Translations under genes and position numbers: made by a program
Part shown: piece by piece, positions 8,394 through 16,846 of the stretch
Position numbering within the stretch: the first letter of the stretch is position 1
How the letters are laid out: each line of letters begins with the position of its first letter
Notes under the pieces: generated by a model
What the model saw: the letters and a program-made list of their open reading frames with translations, nothing else
Database searches by the model: none
Told to the model about the DNA's origin: nothing
Source of the DNA: Simplicispira metamorpha
GTDB taxonomy: Bacteria > Pseudomonadota > Gammaproteobacteria > Burkholderiales > Burkholderiaceae_C
Assembly: GCF_004341365.1 (NCBI RefSeq)
Contig: NZ_SLXH01000022.1
Span: 1 to 64,000, forward strand
Length of the DNA stretch: 64,000 bases
Direction of reading: 5' to 3'

Positions 8394-11300
8394 TCATTCC
8401 TTCTCTGTGATGGGCAAACCCATGGCCCGGGCCAGTGCCTGGTACCACGCAACGCCACCTGTCTTTTCCATGGCCTCGTCCAGCAGGAAGACGGCCCATC
8501 CTTGCTGTTTCCAGGCTTCTTCCATGTCCGCCTGGTCGTCTCTGAGCACCACCACCCGGGCATCGGGCCAACACAGCTCACACTCAGCCAGCACTTTTCC
8601 TTTGTCATCAGCCAGTTCCAAACCGACCTCCGGGATGGCCGCACCGGACTCGGCCAAGCGCGTCAGGCCGTCTCGCAAAGGCGGCATCGTCTGTGCAATC
8701 GTTTGTTGCCAGGCGCCATTGATAGCAGAGTGCTGGACCGCTTTGGCATCATCTGCCTTGGACGCAAAATCCAGACGCACATAGTCATGGGCCTGCAAGC
8801 CAGTATCTGTCGCCAACCACATCCCAGGCAGCGTCTGGGTAGTGTTGTAGAGGTGCAGCCACAGGCGCCAGGACTGGTGCAGCGTCTCCTCGGCCGGTGC
8901 AGCGCTGTCTTCCAGCACCCAAACGCCGGGGGCACCCTGCTCTTTCAAGCCTTCCAACCCCACATTGGCGACAGCCATAGGCCAGATACCAAAGAATTTG
9001 CACACACCAGTAGCCCTGCCCACGCTGGGAGCAAATCCTTTGGGAACAGACTGCAAGTGCTGCGACAATCGCGCCGCCCACTGGCCCCACAAAGTCATGC
9101 ATTGAGCTGTTTGCGCTTTGCTGGAGGGCACCATCAAGAAGCCAAGCCACAGGGCATTGCGCTGCATTTGCTGCACCCCGGGGTCCACGCCCTGCGCAGT
9201 AGGGGTTCCAAGCCACATCAGCAGGCGGGCTACTGCATGGTAGGTAAAGGCTTTCTCCTGCGCCCGAGGGACGGCAGCGTGCGCCGTGCTGCCGTTATGG
9301 TGCGACATGGACACCAGGGGGGACTCCAGGTCGGTCTCCAATTCACCGCCCAGGGCACTGGTCACATCACGGTGGGTCACCGACCAGACCCAGAACTGTC
9401 CACTGCTGACAATGGCGCTGCGCTTGAGCGCATCCTCGCGCAAGGAGCCCTTGTGAAACGCCCAGCCATCACAAAACACGGCGATGGGGCGGCGCTTGCT
9501 GCTGGCAGACCAAGGCCAGATGACGAAATCGGGCTTGCTGGGCACCTGCACACCCTCGTCTGGTCCCAAAGCGCATTGGGGCTCGACTTTGTAGCGCTGT
9601 TGCCCCACTTCCAGAACAAAGCCGGACTTGCCGTGCACTACGTCACTGACCAGTTTCACTTTGGGAATCGGCCCCACCCCGCCCAGGCGCTGGAGGCATT
9701 CGATGAACCGGGATTCCAGCACGGAGTCGAAGTGGGGGTTGATGTAGATGTCCGATATCGTTTCGACCTTCTCCAGCTGTGCCAACGCCCCCACCAGTTC
9801 TGACAGGACCGACTTGGCGGTGTCCCTGGAGACCAGCTCCATACTTCGCCCAAGCCGGTACTGGAAGACGCAGCGGTAGCAGCCGTCTTTTTCTGGGTCT
9901 TCGTTGCATACACAGCCTGTCACCGCATCCAGGGCCATGCGCAGGACCTCGGTCAAGGTCCCGGCATCCTGGGCCAGTAACTGGTGCAGGTAACCGGTTC
10001 CACCGGGCACCGAATCGTAGAGCATCACGTAGTAACGCCGTGGGCCGCCATCTTTCCCGGGTTCATCCTGTAGCACCATGCGCAGGTGGTCCACCTTGCC
10101 ACCAAAACGTTTTTTCAGGCCCAGCTGGACTGCCGCCATGAACGACTGCACCACTTTCTCGTCCACCCCGTTCTTGGTGTAGGGCACCAGAATGCGCAGG
10201 GCCTCCGACTCAAACTCACGGTACAGATACAGGCACTCCAGCAAGTTGTCGGGGGACTTGCTGTCCCTTTTCGGGCAATCAAAACTGTGAACCTGCTCGC
10301 ACGCCTCACCATTGCGCCGGACGGGCTTTTGCACCTTGCCGCAGTACTTGCACAGGCGAAACCCTGGGCGGGAAGACTCTTTGTCGGCCACCTTGAAGGC
10401 CTCGCCGGGCTTGGCAAGCTCGCCAAAGTTGACATCCCGGAAGCTGACGCGGGAGATGAACTCAAAGCCAAAGGGTAAATCCCCGTTGTTGACTCTCCAG
10501 GCTTCCCGGATGTTTTCTCGCTGGAAATCCGCCATCAGCTGGCGTACGTAGTACTTGGGTTCGCGGTCTTCGGCGCTGTCGTCGATGCGCACTTCGGTGT
10601 CGTTGCTGTTGGCAATGGCCTGCTTGAAACGCAGCAAGGTGCGCTTTTGCGCCGCATCAGACCACATGGCATCGCCACACCGAGGGCACTGGGTGTGCAC
10701 GTCCGGCTCCTTGACCAGGTTCTGCATGTGGTGGCACGAAGGACAAAACCGCCACTCCTCGGCCTTGGCCAGGTTCATGTTGATTTGGTCCACCTCCACC
10801 CGGCGCTGGTTGGCATAAAAACGGTTTTCCGGGGCGAATTCCGACAGGGCTGATTGGGCAGGTCGCTCGTACTTGAGGGTGCTCAAGGTCACATAGGCAC
10901 CCTGCCCTGGTTCGTCGCTGGCACGCTTGCGCCAGAGCACCGACTTCAGTTCCACGCCGACCTCGGGGAAAGCGTAGTTGGGTATCAAACCTGCATCGGT
11001 CAGGGTGTTGAGCAGGTCGCGCCCATCAATCTCTTTGATGAGCTCCAGCATCTTGTCGCGTTCACGCAGCAGCTGGTCCATCTCATCGCGCGTGGCATCG
11101 TCCTGCGGACGCTGCTCCAACCGTTTCTTGCTGGTGTCGAGCTCATTCTTGCGCTTTTTGTAGCTGCGCCGCTCCTCCACCAGTTCCTCAAGTGCTTTGA
11201 CCAAACGGGTGCGCAAGCCGTCTGCCTCCCCCTGCCCCTGCATAAAGTCCAGCAGCCGCAGGCGAACGGTCTCGTCGATGTCACCGGCCAGCAAGGCCAC

Positions 11301-14300
11301 AAAGCCATCGAACAGCCGCTGCTCGTGCTGGGTGACGTAATTGCAAAACAGGTAAGGGAAGCGGTCTTGCTTGGCATGCTCCAGGGCATCCAGGGCCTGG
11401 GAGGTTTTGTCGGGCAGGGCCTTGTCGTTGCTCAGGCTGCTGACCCAGTCGTCCATACAGTAGGCAAACAACTGGCGGCGCAGTACTTCCGCCGCCTGTA
11501 GGAACACGCCAGGGGGAGCGACTTCACCACTGAGCATCTCCTGCGTTTCAGCAAAGAAGTACAGGTCGTGCGGGCTGCTGCCATCGGCCAAGGTGGTAGT
11601 CATGGCATTGCCATCACGCCGGCCGGCACGACCGATGCGCTGCAAAAAGCTCGCCTGATTCGGCGGTACCGAACACAGCAGCACCGAGGACAAATCGCCA
11701 ATGTCCACACCCATCTCCAGCGTGGGGGTGGCGGAGAGCAGGTTTTCAAACCACGGCTGTGGCTGCTTGCTTTTGAAACGTGTTTCCAGCTCCTCGCGGG
11801 CTGTGCGCTCCAGCAGACCGGTGTGCTCGGCGGCAATCACCCGCCGCATATCCCCCTGGCTGTAGCGCTGGGCCCACCAGCTGATGGCGTCGGGAATCAG
11901 CACTTCGTAGTGCGACTCGGGAGCATCCAGACAAGGCATACCCAGCAAATGCTCCGCCATGCTGCGCGGCACGGCCAGGCGGCGTTTGCTGCCCTGGGTG
12001 GCGACAAAGACCACATCGGTGTGCAGCTCCAGGAGTTCGGGATTGAGGGCCCAGGTACCTCCTTCGTGGTGGTCCGTGCGCAGCAGCAGAGCCGCCTTCT
12101 CCAGTGCCTGCAAGGCATCGGCAGCCATCTCTGGCGCCATGCCTTTGCGCATCAGGGCTTGCTGCCCCAGCACGGCATAGGCCCAGCGGTCGTACCAAGT
12201 GGCTTTTTGCTGGCCGCTCAACTTGTCGAAGTCACGCTGTCGCCCCTCGGTCAGAAAGATAGGTTTGGGGGAGCGTCCGAGCAGGCTGGGCAACCATTCA
12301 CCCCGACCTGCCGTTTTGAGCAAGGCAAAGACGTTGCCATCGCCGGCGTAGTGCTGCAACTCAGGGTGCATCACTGCACCGCGCCGGCGCATATGGGTGA
12401 GCAGGCCCCACAGCCACTGCGTCACGGTGAGCTGGTCCAGGCCCTGGGCACCGTAGTGCTCCTGGTAGCGCGGCAACAGCTCCTGGGCCACCGCATCGAC
12501 CTCGCCCCAGGGAACCGCCAGCACCGCCTTACCCACCCGCTCCAAGGTACGGCCTCGCTGGCTTTGGTAGGTCCACTCGCTGAAGGCTTGCCACAAAAGG
12601 CGTTTTTTGACGCGGCCAGGCAGCCGACTTTCCGTGGGCAGACGCTGGTGCTGCAGCAGCTCTACAGCCCAATCACGCTGCCAGGTCATGTTGGGCGCAA
12701 TGAACTCGGCTACCAGCTCAGCATCTGGCAGATGCAGCACCGAGCCCTGCGTTGCAAAGCGTTGCTCCATGGCAGCCAGAAACTCGGACCAGGGCATGAC
12801 CGGGCGCTGCATCTCGTCCAGCACATGGGCCAGGGCCGTGCGCACATTGTTCAGGTAGGTGCGGGCACCAAAGAAGCCAGCCCGGTGGGCGGCATCCTGC
12901 ACCGAGTCCGAGAAAGCAATCAGCTTCTTGTCATCGTTGAACACACTGGCCCAGGTGCTCTCCACCACTTGGGAGCCCAACGTGGCATTGCGGGCACCGA
13001 GCAGGAATTGGGTGTCTTTTTCTCCGCAGGCCGGGCAGGTGTTGTCGTGCAGGGTGTACTGGGTGTTGCCGCTGATTTGGGTTTTCTGGGCCGTGACCCG
13101 GAAAACACCCAGCAACTCCCGGTGGCCACAGGCCAGGCACTCGTCCTGGGAGTTCTGCAAGGTGCCACACGATAGGCACACCCGCTCTTCCACGCCGTCC
13201 ACATGGCTGCGGCCCACACTGCCTGCGGCGTACAGGCGTGTGGCCTCGGGCCTGCGGGCAAACCAGGTGTTGTAAATCTCATCGAGCGCCACGGAGAGCT
13301 TGCTGCTGCCCTCCACTTTGCGCGAAATCCAGCCCGTGGTGCGGCATTGGCTGCATTGGACCAAGGGCAGATACACCCCGTCGCGGCTACCAGGTAAGTC
13401 TCTTTCACTGCAAAAACGCATGTCTTCGGGGTTCACGGTGAGCTTGCCCACCATGCGCCGCAGCTCACGCACCCACAATTGCACGCGCAGTGTGACCAGG
13501 GGTTGCCCGTTCTCGCCCAAGGCCCAGGCGACCAGAACCAGCAAGGCGTCGAGCACCTGGCCCACCTGGGCGCGGCTCGCCGTGGGCATGTGCCGGGCAA
13601 AGGCTTCGGTCAGTTCCCGGTAGCTGACTACCCCGCCGCGCAGGAGCTTGAGCAAGTTGACGAACCACTGGTGCTGCTTGAGCCGCTTGCCCAGGGTCTT
13701 GCGCCAGCCGGGCTCGCGCACATCCTCTGGAACGACTTCTTCCGGAAAAAACAGAGTGAACCATGCCGCCACGGCCTGTTCTGGGCTGGCGTATTGGCGC
13801 GCATCCAACGCTGCTTCCAACTCGGGTCGGAAGGTGAACATGTAGTCCACCGTCGCCTCTTCCAAAAAGGCGCCCACCGACTGGCGGCTTTCTGTGACCA
13901 CGGCGTCCTCGTCAAACGCCACGCCAAAAATCTGCCGCGCATAGTCGCGCAGCGGTGCCGTGTCCGACGAACCACCCAGTGTGGCGGAGGTACCCGCACA
14001 AATCAGGTGACCGGCAGGGATTTTGAGGCGGGCGCGCAAGCGGCGCAGCAGCAAAGCCAGGTCGGTACCCTGGGCGCCGTCAAAGGTGTGCAGTTCGTCC
14101 ACCACCACATAGCGCAGAGTATCTGGGGCGTTGTGGGCCCACAGCGTCCTGTCCTTGGGGCGCAGCATCAGGTAGTCCAGCATCTTGTAGTTGGTCAGCA
14201 AGATGTCGGGTGGGTTCTTGCGCAGAGTGTCGCGGTCGGTGATGACGGTTGTGCTGGTCATCAGCACGCCCTGGCCGGGTGCGCTGGCCTGGCCCCCCAC

Positions 14301-14792
14301 GTACAGCCCTACGCGCAAGCCAGCAAAGGCGGGCACGGTGGCTACCAGCTCGGCAATGCGGCGTGCCTGGTCGGATGCCAGGGCGTTCATGGGATAAATC
14401 ACCAGGGCTTTGATGCCGGCTTGTCCGCTGGCGCGAGCGCGGGCACAGTGGTTCAGCACCGGAAACAGAAAACACTCCGTCTTGCCGCTGCCGGTGCCCG
14501 TGGCTACCAGGGTGCTCAGCGCCTTGTGGTTGCTGGACAAGCGCTCCCAAGCACGTTCCTGGTGACTGTAGCCGGGAAACTTTGTCTCAAAGCTCTGGAA
14601 GAAGCTGCGCCCCGCCCTGCCCTCGCTGAACGGCAGGCCCACCTGCACATAAGGTCCCTTGAGCCAGCTCTCCTCGTCATTGACGAAGCGGCCCATCAAG
14701 CCGTGGCTGAAAGCATCGGCAGGTTCGTAGGCAGAAACCAGGAATTGTTTGAGACCAGTCTGGATGTCGCGGGCAAGGAGGGAAGGGAGCAT
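8394..14792 (-). CDS. Giant DEAD/DEAH helicase with DUF1998-type C-terminus (DruE-like)
   Basis: This 2132-residue protein has the size and order of the Druantia helicase DruE. An N-terminal helicase core has Walker A ATGTGSGKTE (about 96-105), VVDELHTFDGAQGTD (about 229-243) and GTSATLG. A second RecA-like lobe has MEVGVDIGDLSSVLL and QRIGRAGRRDG (about 1050). Four Cys-rich zinc-binding groups follow the family layout: CLSCG...CLACG near 550, CPACG, CPSC...CPRCG near 1380, and CVCNEDPEKDGCYRC near 1630. The last sits in the DUF1998/MrfA-like region. The start is ATG at 14792, 26 nt after the PIN gene. Family knowledge says such helicases remodel or unwind foreign DNA in defence. A 36-codon fragment of a diverged homologue lies at 16737-16844. 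Whether it is a true DruE needs a profile search. Confidence 0.8.
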   Translation of the reverse strand: MLPSLLARDIQTGLKQFLVSAYEPADAFSHGLMGRFVNDEESWLKGPYVQVGLPFSEGRAGRSFFQSFETKFPGYSHQERAWERLSSNHKALSTLVATGTGSGKTECFLFPVLNHCARARASGQAGIKALVIYPMNALASDQARRIAELVATVPAFAGLRVGLYVGGQASAPGQGVLMTSTTVITDRDTLRKNPPDILLTNYKMLDYLMLRPKDRTLWAHNAPDTLRYVVVDELHTFDGAQGTDLALLLRRLRARLKIPAGHLICAGTSATLGGSSDTAPLRDYARQIFGVAFDEDAVVTESRQSVGAFLEEATVDYMFTFRPELEAALDARQYASPEQAVAAWFTLFFPEEVVPEDVREPGWRKTLGKRLKQHQWFVNLLKLLRGGVVSYRELTEAFARHMPTASRAQVGQVLDALLVLVAWALGENGQPLVTLRVQLWVRELRRMVGKLTVNPEDMRFCSERDLPGSRDGVYLPLVQCSQCRTTGWISRKVEGSSKLSVALDEIYNTWFARRPEATRLYAAGSVGRSHVDGVEERVCLSCGTLQNSQDECLACGHRELLGVFRVTAQKTQISGNTQYTLHDNTCPACGEKDTQFLLGARNATLGSQVVESTWASVFNDDKKLIAFSDSVQDAAHRAGFFGARTYLNNVRTALAHVLDEMQRPVMPWSEFLAAMEQRFATQGSVLHLPDAELVAEFIAPNMTWQRDWAVELLQHQRLPTESRLPGRVKKRLLWQAFSEWTYQSQRGRTLERVGKAVLAVPWGEVDAVAQELLPRYQEHYGAQGLDQLTVTQWLWGLLTHMRRRGAVMHPELQHYAGDGNVFALLKTAGRGEWLPSLLGRSPKPIFLTEGRQRDFDKLSGQQKATWYDRWAYAVLGQQALMRKGMAPEMAADALQALEKAALLLRTDHHEGGTWALNPELLELHTDVVFVATQGSKRRLAVPRSMAEHLLGMPCLDAPESHYEVLIPDAISWWAQRYSQGDMRRVIAAEHTGLLERTAREELETRFKSKQPQPWFENLLSATPTLEMGVDIGDLSSVLLCSVPPNQASFLQRIGRAGRRDGNAMTTTLADGSSPHDLYFFAETQEMLSGEVAPPGVFLQAAEVLRRQLFAYCMDDWVSSLSNDKALPDKTSQALDALEHAKQDRFPYLFCNYVTQHEQRLFDGFVALLAGDIDETVRLRLLDFMQGQGEADGLRTRLVKALEELVEERRSYKKRKNELDTSKKRLEQRPQDDATRDEMDQLLRERDKMLELIKEIDGRDLLNTLTDAGLIPNYAFPEVGVELKSVLWRKRASDEPGQGAYVTLSTLKYERPAQSALSEFAPENRFYANQRRVEVDQINMNLAKAEEWRFCPSCHHMQNLVKEPDVHTQCPRCGDAMWSDAAQKRTLLRFKQAIANSNDTEVRIDDSAEDREPKYYVRQLMADFQRENIREAWRVNNGDLPFGFEFISRVSFRDVNFGELAKPGEAFKVADKESSRPGFRLCKYCGKVQKPVRRNGEACEQVHSFDCPKRDSKSPDNLLECLYLYREFESEALRILVPYTKNGVDEKVVQSFMAAVQLGLKKRFGGKVDHLRMVLQDEPGKDGGPRRYYVMLYDSVPGGTGYLHQLLAQDAGTLTEVLRMALDAVTGCVCNEDPEKDGCYRCVFQYRLGRSMELVSRDTAKSVLSELVGALAQLEKVETISDIYINPHFDSVLESRFIECLQRLGGVGPIPKVKLVSDVVHGKSGFVLEVGQQRYKVEPQCALGPDEGVQVPSKPDFVIWPWSASSKRRPIAVFCDGWAFHKGSLREDALKRSAIVSSGQFWVWSVTHRDVTSALGGELETDLESPLVSMSHHNGSTAHAAVPRAQEKAFTYHAVARLLMWLGTPTAQGVDPGVQQMQRNALWLGFLMVPSSKAQTAQCMTLWGQWAARLSQHLQSVPKGFAPSVGRATGVCKFFGIWPMAVANVGLEGLKEQGAPGVWVLEDSAAPAEETLHQSWRLWLHLYNTTQTLPGMWLATDTGLQAHDYVRLDFASKADDAKAVQHSAINGAWQQTIAQTMPPLRDGLTRLAESGAAIPEVGLELADDKGKVLAECELCWPDARVVVLRDDQADMEEAWKQQGWAVFLLDEAMEKTGGVAWYQALARAMGLPITEKE

Positions 14793-14818
14793 GTTGTCGT
14801 TCGTTCTAGGCGAGGGAC

Positions 14819-15520
14819 CTATTTGGCACGCCCCTTGGTTGCAGGTTTGGCGGCACTTGGCTGTGCAAGCCCCCAGCGCACAGCCAGGTCGGCTGCCAGC
14901 TCCTGGTTGTCAAACTGCTGCGGGCTGCTGATAGAAGCGAGCATGTCCAACAGCGAGAAAGCTGGGTTCTTGAAATCCGCAGCCGTCTTTTGCAGGCTGC
15001 TGGATGCCCCCTCGGGGTTCATCTGGTACACCAGTTGCAACACATCGCCTGGGTGCAAGGGAAACACGCCGAACGGCTCCAGCACCTTGGCCGGTAAGTC
15101 TTTCAGGTTGTCGGTAGCCAGCACCACATCGTAGCCCGTGGTTTGCGCCCAATCGGCAGCGGCCAAAGCCATATGCACATCGTCAGGGTCTGGCAAGCGC
15201 AAAAGTGGTGCGAATGCCTTGTTGCCGCGCAACAGCTCCGGCCGCTCGCCGTTATCGTCCCAACCCGGCAGCTGAAAACCGGGCACTAGGTGCTTTTTGA
15301 CGGGTGCCAAGCGCTTTTGAGCCCAAACCAGGTCTTCAAAGGTGCTCCCGCGCTGATTGGCTTGAGCGCGAAGTCGCGCACGGTGCTTTGCGTATTCCAC
15401 CTCAATCTGCGGGGTCCAGCGCAGGTCGATAGCACCTGCCTTGGCAAGGTCGAAGAATGCGAATAACACCACGTCCTTGACCAGTACATTGGCGTCCGCA
15501 AGGACGATAAGCGGCGGCAT
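14819..15520 (-). CDS. PIN-domain protein, probable toxin
   Basis: The 233-residue protein opens with LADANVLVKD, the first acidic strand of PIN nucleases, and later shows DPDDVHMALAA and LATDNLKDLP, matching the distal acidic positions of the fold. The PIN region spans roughly 1-160; the C-terminal 70 residues are an unmatched helical tail. PIN proteins of this kind are metal-dependent RNases, mostly VapC-like toxins. Its start ATG overlaps the TGA of the upstream HTH gene (TGATG), the usual layout of a coupled antitoxin-toxin pair. It is followed after 26 nt by the DruE-like gene, so it sits inside a defence operon. Confidence 0.75.
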   Translation of the reverse strand: MPPLIVLADANVLVKDVVLFAFFDLAKAGAIDLRWTPQIEVEYAKHRARLRAQANQRGSTFEDLVWAQKRLAPVKKHLVPGFQLPGWDDNGERPELLRGNKAFAPLLRLPDPDDVHMALAAADWAQTTGYDVVLATDNLKDLPAKVLEPFGVFPLHPGDVLQLVYQMNPEGASSSLQKTAADFKNPAFSLLDMLASISSPQQFDNQELAADLAVRWGLAQPSAAKPATKGRAK

Positions 15521-16107
15521 CAGGTTGTGATGCCCAGCTTTTTGGCCAATGCCTGCGCCCGGGCGCGTGACCTCTTGCGCTCTGTCAGGGGTACCGCCTG
15601 AGCGTTCTCCTGCTGCAGCGTCAAATCAACCGCTTTGCGTGCTTGGGCCAAGGTCTTGGGGGCCTCCGCAGAAGCATTGGCCATCAGCGCTTCAAACTCA
15701 CCGGCCAACACCTTGCGGTGTCCGCCTGCAGTGCGGTTTACTCGGCCTTTGTACGCCCCAGAATCGAGCAGGGCGGCCACAAAGGGCCGCGAAAATCCGC
15801 TGCGATTGGCGGCCTCCTGGGTGGTAATCCACTCCTCCTGGGCCAATGCCTGTGCCTTGCGCGGCCTCGAAACAGCAGATGTGTCCACCAGCTTCGCTAT
15901 TTGGCGTGCCAATGCATCGGCCATTGCATCAATTTCTGCCATCGGCAGGTCAGCGCCATGTGCTTTCAACTCAACGGGCAATGCATTGCGCAAAACCGAT
16001 GAATATTGCTGCAGCACTGACGCTCGCGCACTCTGGGCCTGGCGAGAGCTGGGCTGCTTGGCGGTTTGGCCAAGTTTGGATTGATAAGTAGCGATGCCCA
16101 TGGTCAT
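15520..16107 (-). CDS. Excisionase/HTH-type protein, probable antitoxin
   Basis: This 195-residue protein carries a helix-turn-helix of the excisionase/MerR-like kind in its middle: ITTQEAANRSGFSRPFVAALL (split as ITTQEAANRSGFS and RPFVAALLDSG), then TAGGHRKVLAGEFEAL. The N-terminal 90 residues are helical and Gln/Ala-rich, and the C-terminus is Arg/Lys-rich. Proteins with this domain often pair with PIN-domain toxins, and here the stop codon overlaps the PIN start. It therefore probably binds its own promoter and neutralises the downstream PIN protein. The ATG at 16101 (M3) is an alternative start. Confidence 0.7.
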   Translation of the reverse strand: MTMGIATYQSKLGQTAKQPSSRQAQSARASVLQQYSSVLRNALPVELKAHGADLPMAEIDAMADALARQIAKLVDTSAVSRPRKAQALAQEEWITTQEAANRSGFSRPFVAALLDSGAYKGRVNRTAGGHRKVLAGEFEALMANASAEAPKTLAQARKAVDLTLQQENAQAVPLTERKRSRARAQALAKKLGITT

Positions 16108-16234
16108 GACTCCTTGGTCTTGGGTGGCGCTTCAGAGAGAGTGCAAAAATCGAAAAAATCGAAGTAATTATGCGACAACCTCGCGACAGGAGCAAATACC
16201 GCGGCCTGAGGCTGGCCCCAGAGGCTGCGAGGAG

Positions 16235-16681
16235 TCACTTCACCGGCACGGCCTTTTTCAATTTCTCCACAAGTGGCTGAGACATCGCCTTCACACGGTC
16301 GTGGCACTCGCTCTCTTCTTTCGGTAATCGCGGCAGCCCCCGCTTCACGCGAGAGAAGTCGGCCAGTTTGAAAGCTGCGTCGTAGTAGTCTTTGAGCTCT
16401 TTTGCCAACGCCTCATCAAGGCAAAAAACCGCTGTGTGCTGGTGGCGATAGAACAGCCGCACCACATCCAAATCCGGGGCTTGGCCTTTGCACTGCATGT
16501 GCATGCTCAAATCCAGAAAGGCATCAAACACCGCACGGCGCTCGTGGTACATCGCCTGCGCATTCGCCCGCTTGGCCTCCTGGGCTGACCGATGCGCGCT
16601 CCATCCAGCCCACACAGCCACCACCAAAGAACCCAGCGCAACCGCTCCAGAAGCGCCCCAATCGGCAACCATCGCTGCCAT
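16235..16681 (-). CDS. Small protein with one N-terminal membrane segment
   Basis: From the ATG at 16681 the product is about 148 residues. It has one hydrophobic segment (WGASGAVALGSLVVAVWAGW, about 8-27) followed by a charged helix AHRSAQEAKRANAQAM and a helical cytosolic domain. The open frame extends upstream to 16738, but those extra codons run into the remnant of the DUF1998 helicase gene, so the internal start is more likely. The pattern resembles uncharacterised one-TM bacterial proteins whose soluble part may sense or bind a partner. It lies at the junction between the two halves of the helicase block. Confidence 0.5.
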   Translation of the reverse strand: MAAMVADWGASGAVALGSLVVAVWAGWSAHRSAQEAKRANAQAMYHERRAVFDAFLDLSMHMQCKGQAPDLDVVRLFYRHQHTAVFCLDEALAKELKDYYDAAFKLADFSRVKRGLPRLPKEESECHDRVKAMSQPLVEKLKKAVPVK

Positions 16682-16736
16682 CCAAGCACAGCTCACTGGC
16701 TCATCCTTCGTTTGGCGATGCCGGAACGTCATCGCC

Positions 16737-16844
16737 AAAGCGGCTCATCAAACCGTGGTTGAAGGCCTCGGCGGGCTCGAAGGCAGAAACAGGAAACTGC
16801 TTCAGGGTCGATTGAATGTCATTTGCGAGAAGAGATGGAAGCAC
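16737..16844 (-). pseudogene. 5' remnant of a second, diverged DruE-like helicase gene
   Basis: Beginning with GTG at 16844, two nt after the stop of the 500-residue gene, the minus strand encodes about 36 residues (LPSLLANDIQSTLKQF, VSAFEPAEAFNHGLM). They match the first 36 residues of the intact 2132-aa helicase at 27 of 36 positions. Similarity ends abruptly after SRF. The nucleotide match is far from perfect, so this is not a recent duplication. It shows that a DruE-like gene once followed directly in this operon and was deleted or replaced. Confidence 0.85.
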
Positions 16845-16846
16845 GC

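Noticed and set aside
8316-9803. Long plus-strand frames opposite the helicase genes (also 11568-13175, 13479-15134, 26681-28402, 28442-30646)
   Set aside because: They lie opposite genes with unmistakable helicase or methyltransferase motifs, are rich in His/Gln/Gly as expected from antisense reading of GC-rich codons, and contain no recognisable domain.
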